From Belliella kenyensis (lineage in GTDB: Bacteria > Bacteroidota > Bacteroidia > Cytophagales > Cyclobacteriaceae): a DNA stretch of 64,000 nt. The notes below the pieces were generated by a model, which was given only the letters and a program-made list of their open reading frames with translations, ran no database searches and was not told the origin of the DNA. Location: NCBI RefSeq assembly GCF_022549675.1, contig NZ_JAKZGR010000008.1:1-64000 (forward strand), read 5' to 3'. A program made the translations under genes and the position numbers. Positions 1-7,741 of this stretch are shown here, piece by piece. Every line of letters starts with the position of its first letter. Positions within the stretch are counted from its first letter, which is position 1.

Positions 1-1585
1 AAGTGCACCAGAATTGTCTTAATCCTTGTTTTAGTGGATGTGGTACTCTGACAATGGTATTATGAAAAGTATGATATTGAGCTATTTGGTCTTAATCCTT
101 GTTTTAGTGGATGTGGTACTCTGACTTTAAAAAGAAAGATGTAATATCTAAAAAAGATATAGTCTTAATCCTTGTTTTAGTGGATGTGGTACTCTGACTT
201 AACTAAAAAACTAACATGAAAACATTTATAGTAACGTCTTAATCCTTGTTTTAGTGGATGTGGTACTCTGACTAAATCAGGAATAGCTGGATTAGTCCAC
301 ATAAGGGTAGTCTTAATCCTTGTTTTAGTGGATGTGGTACTCTGACAATAGAGCTAAAACCATAACGATTTACTCTCGGTATTGTCTTAATCCTTGTTTT
401 AGTGGATGTGGTACTCTGACCCCATGAAAAAGGTCTTTATAGAGGTTTTTTAAGGGGTCTTAATCCTTGTTTTAGTGGATGTGGTACTCTGACAATCTAA
501 TAAAAAAACATGAAGAAATTAGTCAAACAAGTCTTAATCCTTGTTTTAGTGGATGTGGTACTCTGACTCTCCTAATAAGAATGTACGATGGGTTAGTACA
601 GCGTCTTAATCCTTGTTTTAGTGGATGTGGTACTCTGACACTATCGATGGAGACTCAGTGGAGACCTTCGGGTCCTGTCTTAATCCTTGTTTTAGTGGAT
701 GTGGTACTCTGACTTTTACGAAGGAGTATGAAACTCTCCACTCTGACCTGTCTTAATCCTTGTTTTAGTGGATGTGGTACTCTGACAAAGCACAATACGA
801 TGTGCAAATTAGTACTGCGAAAGTCTTAATCCTTGTTTTAGTGGATGTGGTACTCTGACTCAGGTAGACACTCCCTAACCAGACCTTATGAAGTAGTCTT
901 AATCCTTGTTTTAGTGGATGTGGTACTCTGACAGTGGAGATAGTGGACATGTCCACTGAAGAAGGACGTCGTCTTAATCCTTGTTTTAGTGGATGTGGTA
1001 CTCTGACTCCTGATATATTGGAAATAAAATTCCAATTAGATTGTCTTAATCCTTGTTTTAGTGGATGTGGTACTCTGACAATTAATTGATAGCATAAGTG
1101 AAATTGCGAATTTGGCGTCTTAATCCTTGTTTTAGTGGATGTGGTACTCTGACAAGAATTGAAAGATGAAAGCATTAAAAAGAATTGAGTCTTAATCCTT
1201 GTTTTAGTGGATGTGGTACTCTGACATAGCTCTAGGGTGTCAAATAGAAAAAAACTTATTTGTCTTAATCCTTGTTTTAGTGGATGTGGTACTCTGACAC
1301 CGATCGGGATGATCGGTACAAGCATTGGGTCTCCGTCTTAATCCTTGTTTTAGTGGATGTGGTACTCTGACACAGGAACAATTATACATATAGATCCCAA
1401 GAAAGGGTCTTAATCCTTGTTTTAGTGGATGTGGTACTCTGACAAAGAATTTACTAAGCCTCAAATTCAAATATTAGGTCTTAATCCTTGTTTTAGTGGA
1501 TGTGGTACTCTGACGGCTGATGGTGCGGAGATAGAGCGCTGGGACAGAGTCTTAATCCTTGTTTTAGTGGATGTGGTACTCTGAC
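1..1585 (-). CRISPR. CRISPR array, 22 identical 37-nt repeats, truncated at left window edge
   Basis: Seen directly: a 37-nt repeat, on the plus strand beginning GTCTTAATCC and ending GTACTCTGAC, starts at 16, 89, 162, 236, 310, 384, 457, 531, 603, 677, 750, 823, 896, 971, 1043, 1117, 1189, 1262, 1335, 1407, 1478 and 1549. I saw no mismatch between copies. The 21 complete spacers are 34-38 nt and all different; positions 1-15 are the end of another spacer, so the array continues outside the window. Read on the minus strand the repeat ends GGATTAAGAC, giving a crRNA 5' tag AUUAAGAC that resembles the AUUGAAAC/G tags known from type III systems. This, the cas gene direction and the promoter at 1690-1720 indicate minus-strand transcription, with the leader-proximal, youngest spacers near 1548. 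Open reading frames across the array are artefacts of the repeat. Confidence 0.98.
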
Positions 1586-1728
1586 AGCTAACTCCAGTTT
1601 TGACTGAATTTCAATATGTTACAAATTAAAATCGTGTCAAAAATTTTTAGTTTTACGAAAATAAACTTCATATTCCCCGCTGAATAGTTCAAAGCTAAGC
1701 TATTTTTTGGCGTTTTCAAAAGTCTTTT
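1586..1728 (-). other. CRISPR leader
   Basis: AT-rich, gene-free stretch of 143 nt between the last repeat (ends 1585) and the stop codon of the TPR-S1 gene (1729). Its position at the array end next to cas genes, its composition and its promoter fit a leader that directs both pre-crRNA transcription and new spacer insertion. Inference from layout; integration polarity cannot be read from one genome. Confidence 0.75.
1690..1720 (-). promoter_or_regulatory. predicted pre-crRNA promoter in the leader
   Basis: On the minus strand TTTG (1720-1717) is followed after 19 nt by TAGCTTTG (1697-1690), a full match to the Bacteroidota -33 TTTG / -7 TAnnTTTG promoter form. The start point would be near 1683, about 100 nt before the first repeat. 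It lies just after the TPR-S1 stop codon, so the array can be transcribed independently of the cas operon. Confidence 0.65.
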
Positions 1729-3345
1729 TCACTCATTTTTTTCTGTTTTTTGTAAGTCTATCATCTTCCAAGCCCATTCCCTTTTACCTTTGACAGGAGC
1801 CAATACAGCTTTGCCTTTGATCCAATCATTATGCTTTAGATTCCATTCTTTTGTCAATCTAGGATCTACGAATTTGCCGTCTACAAATCCAAATGGATTG
1901 TGATCTTGCTTAGTGAATTTTCCAGTCACAGATTGCAGAAGAGCGTGTTCTTGAGTGCTATGCGCTGTAAAATGCTTGACTTGAAAAAAATCTCCTTTGC
2001 TAAAACTTCCTTCTAAAACATACACCTTCCATAATTCAGGCTTTTGGGTATATTTACCAAATCCTGCTTTCCCATTTTCTACCAAAAAACTAAACGTCTT
2101 CTTTTCTCTATTTACATGATAGACTATTACAGAAAGCTTCTTGTCAGGCTTGATACCCAATAAAGCCTCTGCTTTTGATAAATTTTCTTGGTATCGGACA
2201 GGCATAGAAACCTTACCTACATACCATTGTGCTTCCAGGTACTTTCGGTGATAAGACCTCATCCCCCAGCCATGCTGCTCACGCAGTTTGATCATTTTTT
2301 CAAGCTCCGATTTGGCACCAGCATACTGTTCCTTAGCTATCAAATATGAAATTAGTTTTTCTTGTATGTTCAAAAGGAACTCTGGTTTGGTTCTGCAAGT
2401 CATAGCCTTACACAGACAAGAGAAATAAAGATCGTCTTGTGCCTCATAGGCTTCAGCAAATACTTGCCAAACCCAAAACTCACTAGCTTTTTTCTTAGCA
2501 AAAGGCAAAAATGACCTAACCCCTGCCTGCTTATCTCCTGTACCCAAAAGTAATTTGGCTTTGAAATAGGGCACATAAAGCATCGCAGGATATTTTTCCA
2601 AAATGGGCTCTACTAGCTCTTGAATGTAATTTAAAATTTTCTCTTCAGGAGCATTTTCACGCAGCAAGGCTTTGGAATAACTAATATGTAATCGCTCTGC
2701 CAAAGAAATGATCTTCTTACCTTCCCATTCTTGCTTTTGAAAATCATCTTCCTCTAGAATATCAAAAAAGCCTGCTTTTTCAAGAAAAATGGATTGATTT
2801 TCATTTATCCAAAATTCAGGAGGCGTTTTAACCAATTCTTGTAAAAGAAGCCTACTTACTAGCTTTTTTGAAGGCTTATATCTCTCCATTAGACCATGGA
2901 GCAACTTTTTCGTCAAGGATAAGTTTGCTTTTGTATCCTTATTGAAGGATCTTAATGTATAATATACAATCCAAGAAAGTTGCTCAACATCTGGGCTCTC
3001 ATTTTTCAACTCCAACTCGAAGGCTTGTTCAAACTTGCCCTCAGTGACCAATTGCTTGACATGCAGATAACCTTGATCCAAAACTTTTTGGAAATAATTC
3101 ATCCTTTCATAAAGCAATTTTTCATCATCGGGCATTTGAAGTGCTAAAAATTCGCTCAAATAGTTTTTGGCTTGTGAGGTTTGCCCCGCTTGAACGTGTT
3201 TTTTGATCAGATAGTAAATAGACCAGCTGTGATTTCTCCTTGCCCAGATGTCATGCTTTCTGTTTGCAAGTTCATTTCTTGTGAGTTTATAAGACTCTTC
3301 AAATCTATTTTCTGCCCTTAACTGTTTGAGATGTTGTTGATTCAT
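1729..3345 (-). CDS. CRISPR-linked TPR protein with C-terminal S1/cold-shock OB fold (TOTE-like)
   Basis: A 538-aa protein. Residues about 1-380 are helical with TPR-like pairs (for example around 'YFKAKLLLGTGDKQAG' and 'LISYLIAKEQYAGAKSELEK'). Residues about 390-530 look like one or two small beta-barrel OB folds; the stretch with 'FGFVDGKFVDP', 'GKAVLAPVKGKREWAWKM' resembles S1/cold-shock domains. I recall this TPR plus S1/CSD arrangement from proteins of so-called TOTE conflict systems, which also carry archaeo-eukaryotic primases, and a primase is encoded two genes upstream. Its ATG overlaps the cas2 stop by 4 nt (ATGA), so the two are translationally coupled. It is the last cas-operon gene before the leader. 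Inference: nucleic-acid-binding accessory of spacer acquisition or a sensor. No catalytic motif was seen; function unproven. Confidence 0.7.
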   Translation of the reverse strand: MNQQHLKQLRAENRFEESYKLTRNELANRKHDIWARRNHSWSIYYLIKKHVQAGQTSQAKNYLSEFLALQMPDDEKLLYERMNYFQKVLDQGYLHVKQLVTEGKFEQAFELELKNESPDVEQLSWIVYYTLRSFNKDTKANLSLTKKLLHGLMERYKPSKKLVSRLLLQELVKTPPEFWINENQSIFLEKAGFFDILEEDDFQKQEWEGKKIISLAERLHISYSKALLRENAPEEKILNYIQELVEPILEKYPAMLYVPYFKAKLLLGTGDKQAGVRSFLPFAKKKASEFWVWQVFAEAYEAQDDLYFSCLCKAMTCRTKPEFLLNIQEKLISYLIAKEQYAGAKSELEKMIKLREQHGWGMRSYHRKYLEAQWYVGKVSMPVRYQENLSKAEALLGIKPDKKLSVIVYHVNREKKTFSFLVENGKAGFGKYTQKPELWKVYVLEGSFSKGDFFQVKHFTAHSTQEHALLQSVTGKFTKQDHNPFGFVDGKFVDPRLTKEWNLKHNDWIKGKAVLAPVKGKREWAWKMIDLQKTEKNE

Positions 3346-3824
3346 AAAAATACGGTGTTCGGTGGATCGATAATCTGTTCTATATTTACATTTTGCCCGA
3401 TTAGCTTCATGCTCCTTGCATCAGAAATATTTAGTGGGACTAGGATAATACTATCTTGATTCTCATAGATATCATTGATCTCTATTAAAGTCTGCTTGAT
3501 CTCTTCGAATTTTTTATGATCAGAATGTACAAGAAAAACAGACTTTTGTACCCTAACACATCCATTCTTTAGCAAGTATTTAGCTACAAGTGTTCTGACT
3601 TTATTGTTTTGGATATCATACATGATTAAATAGTTCATTGAGGTACTTTTTTGGGGTTTACCTTGGAATATGTTTAGGATTTTCTCAATCCTACCAGAAA
3701 GGGGAAGTAGTTCATCCTCTGGATTAATTGAAGTTTTTTCTTCTGGCTGAGCCAAGATTCCAGAATCTCTGATCTTCTGAATTTTGGCTTTGAGGTCAAA
3801 TTCCTTTTTGGGCGGTTTAGGCAT
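3342..3824 (-). CDS. cas2: Cas2 with about 60-residue N-terminal extension
   Basis: A 160-aa protein; usual Cas2 is 85-100 aa. The Cas2 core starts at Met63 ('MNYLIMYDIQNN', with the conserved Asp70) and runs through 'VQKSVFLV' to the C-terminal strand, as in the ferredoxin-fold Cas2 that bridges two Cas1 dimers. Residues 1-62 are a charged, proline-containing tail with no recognised domain. The long start is preferred because it leaves only 6 nt after the primase stop (3831), while Met63 would leave almost 200 nt of unexplained open frame. The gene overlaps the TPR-S1 gene by 4 nt. The tail may contact the primase or TPR protein; that is speculation. Cas2 identity itself is well supported by the core and by adjacent cas1. 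Confidence 0.88.
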   Translation of the reverse strand: MPKPPKKEFDLKAKIQKIRDSGILAQPEEKTSINPEDELLPLSGRIEKILNIFQGKPQKSTSMNYLIMYDIQNNKVRTLVAKYLLKNGCVRVQKSVFLVHSDHKKFEEIKQTLIEINDIYENQDSIILVPLNISDARSMKLIGQNVNIEQIIDPPNTVFL

Positions 3825-3830
3825 AACTTT

Positions 3831-4859
3831 TTATGTATCAAAACTAGCTTTCAGGTATTCAGTAAGTGTTTTGCCAAATTCTTTGTGGCTACCTGTCTTG
3901 GTGGTACCGACGATACTCACTCCCCGCTTTCCAAAAAACACATTGACTTCAGCCCAAATGTGTCCAGATCGAACTTTCACTTGTCTCCCATAAGCTATAG
4001 GCCTCACATGTTCAATTTCAGCATTGATCTCAGCTAGGAAGCTCTGCAGACTATCCATTACCCAATTTAGTTCATCGGGCTGCTCGTATTGCTTTTCTTT
4101 CGGCTTCCTAGACTTTTGTCCTGTTTTCTCTTTGATAAAAGCTAAGACCTCTGAAGGAAGGTCCTGACCTGAATTGACCTTCTCCACATTTACAGTTTCT
4201 CTTTTGACTTCTATATGTTGCTTTTCTATTTCTTTGGCTTTCTTTTCAATTTGCTCCATTTCAAAAAACGAATCTTTCTGAACAAATGCTTCTGGATGCA
4301 ATGGGGTAGCCTCAGGGTTATAGTAAGCCTCTGGATCGAAGCTTACAAAACAACAACGACTCACATCATGGGTCTTAAGATCCAAAGCGGCTCCAAGCTG
4401 ATATTCATGGTTGAACTGGATACAAAAAGCTTTATAAAATAAGACATAGTATGCCGAATCTGTGATTTTTGGATCAATCTTGAAAAGCACCTTTAGTCCA
4501 TCACCACTTGGAGATCCAAACATCAACTCTACCCTATTATCTTTTTTCAGCTTTTCTCTTAGCGCAGCTATATCGAGATCATTTTCAGCTATATGGTCGA
4601 TATCGATCAGAAATCTATCAGCAAAGAGGAAGTTTTCTTTACGCCTGACCTTGGGGTGAAACTGGGCACAGACCACATAAGGCAGTGTGGTCTTCAGTCT
4701 CCTGTATTGGGCAGGATCCATAGCTCTGATAGCTTGTAGCTTACGTTGCAAAGAAGCAACTTCACCGTTAGAATTGATCAAGGCTTTGTAAAACTTCTCT
4801 ATGCTGATATCGATCAATTGATCTGCAGCTTGTGTGACATGCTTGCCTAACCTGATCAT
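3831..4859 (-). CDS. CRISPR-associated primase-polymerase (CAPP), archaeo-eukaryotic primase family
   Basis: A 342-aa protein with the catalytic pattern of the AEP (prim-pol) superfamily, BT4734/VirE-N-like branch: 'FLIDIDHI' gives metal ligands Asp86 and Asp88, 'GSPSGDGLKVLFKI' (about 115-128) is the nucleotide-binding segment, and Asp160 with 'DVSRCCFVSFDPEAYYN' (165-181) completes the site. Residues 195-255 are a charged helical linker and about 265-340 a small C-terminal domain. CAPPs are known to be encoded beside cas1 and cas2 in type III loci and to make and extend primers. Here the gene lies exactly between cas1 (4-nt overlap) and cas2 (6-nt gap), so a role in making or repairing double-stranded prespacers is the natural inference. 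A plasmid-type primase is less likely given the location. Confidence 0.85.
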   Translation of the reverse strand: MIRLGKHVTQAADQLIDISIEKFYKALINSNGEVASLQRKLQAIRAMDPAQYRRLKTTLPYVVCAQFHPKVRRKENFLFADRFLIDIDHIAENDLDIAALREKLKKDNRVELMFGSPSGDGLKVLFKIDPKITDSAYYVLFYKAFCIQFNHEYQLGAALDLKTHDVSRCCFVSFDPEAYYNPEATPLHPEAFVQKDSFFEMEQIEKKAKEIEKQHIEVKRETVNVEKVNSGQDLPSEVLAFIKEKTGQKSRKPKEKQYEQPDELNWVMDSLQSFLAEINAEIEHVRPIAYGRQVKVRSGHIWAEVNVFFGKRGVSIVGTTKTGSHKEFGKTLTEYLKASFDT

Positions 4860-5851
4860 ATGCTTGCATTTTGAGTGAAAAATCTAGCCAGCTTGTGCAT
4901 ATCATCATCAATATGAGAAATTCTGCTCAGGGATTTACCATTGAGCAGGATGATTTCTCCTAAGTAGTCATTGACAGATTGTATCAATATTCTTTTGGCA
5001 AGAGGCCCTAGCAACAAGGCTGTATCAGGCTTCTCCTGGTCAAAAGCTTCTAAGGGGAAAGCCTCTGCTAAACATAACTGTATCACTACATAGTCCATCC
5101 ATGTTCTATACCTTTCGATAATATCGTATACCAGTGCAGGCCTATTATAATCATCTCTGTGAAAGACTCCGACATAAGGGTCGATTCCTGCTTTGATCAA
5201 GGCTCCTTCAATTTTCCCATAAAGAATTCCATAGGCATAATTGAGCAATGCATTAAATGGGTCTTTGGCAGGCTGTCTATCTCTAGCATCAAAACTAAAG
5301 CTAGCGGGCATAAGCTTTGCTATACTCTGAAAATATCTTTTTCCTGCTGCCCCCTCCCAGCCCCTGATGGTAGGAGCTACATCAGAGATAAACTCTCCTT
5401 CTACGTCTTTGACTTTCTTTTTGTAATCTTCTATGCTATTGATACTGGATTTGAAAAAGTTAAAAAGTTGCTGCTGATCTTCCTCTGGATGTAGGGTTAG
5501 TAAAAGCGCTACTTGTGAGTCAAGTTTTTGATAGATCAATTCTTTGACCCATGGTAAAGACGCCTTCGAATACAGAAAATTCACTTGTGCTTTCCTTATG
5601 TTACTAATGGAGCCATATTGTACACTCCATACACGCCCCTCTGGATTACCCAAATCATTCACAAAAAGTACTTCCACCTGATGTTTGATAGCCAAGATGA
5701 TGGCATCACTGGTGATGCGGGCTGACTTGGAAATACTGATGCTTTTGACTATATCTGGTGGGAAGGTTTGCTTGCCTTCGGGTGTAGTAATTACAAAAAG
5801 GTTATTTTCTTTTTGTAAAGTAGCTCCGTAAGTATTGATGACTAGGTGCAT
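4856..5851 (-). CDS. cas1: Cas1 integrase
   Basis: A 331-aa protein of normal Cas1 length. The N-terminal beta domain begins 'MHLVINTYGATLQKENNLF'; the helical catalytic domain carries Glu166 in 'RGWEGAAGKRYF', His231 in 'VGVFHRDDYNRPALVYD' and Asp243, the expected metal-binding triad. Cas1 dimers with Cas2 insert prespacers at the leader end of the array. The gene overlaps the primase-polymerase by 4 nt and is separated from the upstream helicase gene by 120 nt containing two hairpins, so cas1-capp-cas2-TPR/S1 may be a separately controlled adaptation unit. No reverse transcriptase or Cas4 domain is fused or present. The ATG at 5851 is the only start that fits the family N-terminus. Confidence 0.96.
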   Translation of the reverse strand: MHLVINTYGATLQKENNLFVITTPEGKQTFPPDIVKSISISKSARITSDAIILAIKHQVEVLFVNDLGNPEGRVWSVQYGSISNIRKAQVNFLYSKASLPWVKELIYQKLDSQVALLLTLHPEEDQQQLFNFFKSSINSIEDYKKKVKDVEGEFISDVAPTIRGWEGAAGKRYFQSIAKLMPASFSFDARDRQPAKDPFNALLNYAYGILYGKIEGALIKAGIDPYVGVFHRDDYNRPALVYDIIERYRTWMDYVVIQLCLAEAFPLEAFDQEKPDTALLLGPLAKRILIQSVNDYLGEIILLNGKSLSRISHIDDDMHKLARFFTQNASI

Positions 5852-5881
5852 GGTTATGTTGGGTTTGATGTTGACTCTCTT

Positions 5882-5915
5882 AACTTTTCCAAATTTTTGG
5901 AACTTTGGAAAAGTT
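5882..5915. repeat. perfect 12-bp inverted repeat upstream of cas1
   Basis: AACTTTTCCAAA (5882-5893) and TTTGGAAAAGTT (5904-5915) are exact inverted copies around a 10-nt loop, 31 nt before the cas1 start. As DNA it could be an operator for a dimeric regulator; as RNA a hairpin in the 5' region of cas1. It is not followed by a T run on the minus strand, so it is not a typical terminator. Confidence 0.6.
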
Positions 5916-5937
5916 TGTGCTTCTAACTTAGTTTAAA

Positions 5938-5968
5938 AACCTTCGGGGTTTATAAAACCCCAGAGGTT
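5938..5968 (-). terminator. predicted intrinsic terminator after the helicase gene
   Basis: GGGGTTT (5945-5951) pairs with AAACCCC (5955-5961), extended by AACCT/AGGTT outer arms (5938-5942, 5964-5968). On the minus strand the stem is followed by GGTTTTT. It starts 3 nt after the helicase stop, so it could end or attenuate the long interference transcript before cas1. Confidence 0.55.
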
Positions 5969-5971
5969 GGA

Positions 5972-7384
5972 TTAGCCTATCCACCAGTCTTGAGCAAGGA
6001 TCAAGCGCTCTTTGGATCTAGTAATGCCTGTATACCACCATCGGGTAAGTTCTGGTGGGTTCATGACATACATGCCCTTGTTAAGGAAAAAGTAGACTTT
6101 CTCCCATTCTCCTCCCTGGCTCTTGTGACAGGTGACTGCATAGCCAAAATTTGCCCTAAGACTGTTCAGTATATGGTCTTTTTGCATGGCGGCATAATAG
6201 GCCTCAGTCTTAGGTCGGATCTTCTTATATCGCATCCTTTGACTGAAATCTATCATCAACAAGCGTTGCTGATCTAGGCTCAAATTAGTACTGCCGTTGT
6301 GCAAAGGCTCAAGGCAAAGTAAGGTCTCGTGAGATTTGCCGCTAAGGCGGGCTCTCACTGTCACATGAATGAAACTTATCCCTTTGACATTTTCTTCATG
6401 TCCCACTTCGATAACCTCTACAAAGTCTCCATTGGTCAGGGGGACGAGGTAATTGTTTTGGGTGACCATCAGCAGGTCGCCCTTTTGAAGAGGTTTGTAG
6501 GCATTCCCATACAGGCGATTACGTACTTCTAGGTTGATTTGGTGGCAGTTTTTGTTGCTCAAGCTGATGGCTATGGTCTGATCTGATCCATTGGTCAGCA
6601 GGTCTGTGATATAAAGCTCCTTCATCCTATCAAACCCGGCTAGCTGAATCCACTGCCCGTTTCTTGCAGGTATTTTGACCCATTTGGTTTTGAAAGGAGT
6701 ACTTGTCATCCTGCGGATCTGCGTGGCCAGCTTAAGTACTTCAGAGTCTTGTTTTTGCCGCAAAATCTGGGTCATTTCATAAGAAAAGACCATTTTACCC
6801 AACTTTCTGAAAAACCCCTCCATCAGCGCAGGACTTTCCAGACTCCCTACTGGAGGGAGTTGGCAGGGGTCTCCTGCAAAGATTACTTTGTTTTCCCCCA
6901 CCAAAGTCAAGAAATCCGTGAGTAAATGACCCGTACCGAAGGAAGCAAAGGAGCTTTCATCATTGCGCTCATCTCCGATCATGGAAGCTTCATCTACGAT
7001 ATAGACCTTTTCCGAAGCTTCATCCGGTTTGCGGATTTCAAATAAGAGTCGCATCTGTCCATAGTCATCGACATTAGTTTTTTCCTTTTCAGGCGGTGCA
7101 TCACCGTCTATGTCTTTGAAATGATAAAGTTCCGAGTGGAGTGTTTTGGCTGTATAGCCTGTCTTGGCACTGAGTACTGCCGCAGCCCGACCAGTGGGAG
7201 CAAGAAGTGCAAACTGTGTCTCTGACTTATCCAGGTGTTTGGCCAAATGCTGCAGTAAGCTGGTCTTACCTGTGCCAGCATAGCCCTTGAGGATAAAGAA
7301 GGCCTGCTTTGGCTCTTCTAAAAACTGCCGGATTTGGTAGAAAGCCTGTTGCTGCTGGGTGGTGAGTTGGAAATCCTGTGCCAT
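5972..7384 (-). CDS. RecD/Pif1-like superfamily 1B DNA helicase of the CRISPR locus
   Basis: A 470-aa protein. Walker A 'GYAGTGKTSLL' at residues 34-44; motif Ia 'LLAPTGRAAAVLS'; Walker B 'VYIVDEASMIGD'; motif III 'VIFAGDPCQLPPVG'; the C-terminal UvrD_C_2 segment 'TCHKSQGGEWEKVYF' and 'YTGITRSKERLIL'. This is the core of RecD2/Pif1 5'-3' helicases without the long RecD2 N-terminal region. It sits between the effector genes and cas1, 2 nt after the small gene at 7387. Inference: it unwinds or processes DNA for spacer acquisition along with the primase-polymerase. A general repair helicase that happens to lie here is possible but less likely, as all neighbours on both sides are CRISPR genes on the same strand. 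Confidence 0.85.
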   Translation of the reverse strand: MAQDFQLTTQQQQAFYQIRQFLEEPKQAFFILKGYAGTGKTSLLQHLAKHLDKSETQFALLAPTGRAAAVLSAKTGYTAKTLHSELYHFKDIDGDAPPEKEKTNVDDYGQMRLLFEIRKPDEASEKVYIVDEASMIGDERNDESSFASFGTGHLLTDFLTLVGENKVIFAGDPCQLPPVGSLESPALMEGFFRKLGKMVFSYEMTQILRQKQDSEVLKLATQIRRMTSTPFKTKWVKIPARNGQWIQLAGFDRMKELYITDLLTNGSDQTIAISLSNKNCHQINLEVRNRLYGNAYKPLQKGDLLMVTQNNYLVPLTNGDFVEVIEVGHEENVKGISFIHVTVRARLSGKSHETLLCLEPLHNGSTNLSLDQQRLLMIDFSQRMRYKKIRPKTEAYYAAMQKDHILNSLRANFGYAVTCHKSQGGEWEKVYFFLNKGMYVMNPPELTRWWYTGITRSKERLILAQDWWIG

Positions 7385-7386
7385 AC

Positions 7387-7737
7387 TCAGTAGTTTCTGA
7401 AGCGGATAAATTCAAACTTGACGTTTTTGGTACCATCAGGTAGGTCCACCGTACTTCTGTGGGTAGTAGAAGCGATGACGGTGATGCCATGATTTTTGAG
7501 CAGTTGAACCAATTCAAAAGTAAAGGTCAGCTCGCCCATCAGGTGAACAGCTTTTGGTTGGAGCGCAAGGATTTGATGCAGGTAATCTAAGGCTAAAGCC
7601 TGAATCCCTGCTTCATCCATCAAGGGGTCTATCTGCGGGAATGGGATATCTTGGATTTCCCCATATAATTTGCTGGCAAGGGATATTTGCTTAGCTGGCC
7701 AAGAAGAAGAGGGGTGGTTGGAGAGGTTGAGGAGCAT
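7387..7737 (-). CDS. small CRISPR-linked Rossmann-like protein, unknown function (ring-nuclease candidate)
   Basis: A 116-aa protein starting 'MLLNLSNHPSSSWPAKQ', with 'YGEIQDIPFPQIDP', then 'AVHLMGELTFTFELVQLLKNHG' followed by 'ITVIASTTHR' and a C-terminal strand 'VKFEFIRFRNY'. The pattern beta - helix - beta - conserved loop - helix - beta suggests a single compact Rossmann-like domain. I do not recognise a named family with certainty. Size and fold impression fit the minimal CARF-like proteins (such as Csx15, Csx16, Csx20) proposed to degrade cyclic oligoadenylates, and the gene lies 4 nt from the Csx1-type effector gene. That is inference; the conserved 'SNHP' and 'STTHR' residues would be candidate active-site positions. 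It is tightly packed (2 nt) with the downstream helicase gene. Confidence 0.55.
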   Translation of the reverse strand: MLLNLSNHPSSSWPAKQISLASKLYGEIQDIPFPQIDPLMDEAGIQALALDYLHQILALQPKAVHLMGELTFTFELVQLLKNHGITVIASTTHRSTVDLPDGTKNVKFEFIRFRNY

Positions 7738-7741
7738 GGGG

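Noticed and set aside
479-1470. Open frames of 76-186 aa across the array, with repetitive protein sequence
   Set aside because: They translate CRISPR repeats and spacers; the periodic peptide is the repeat read in frame.
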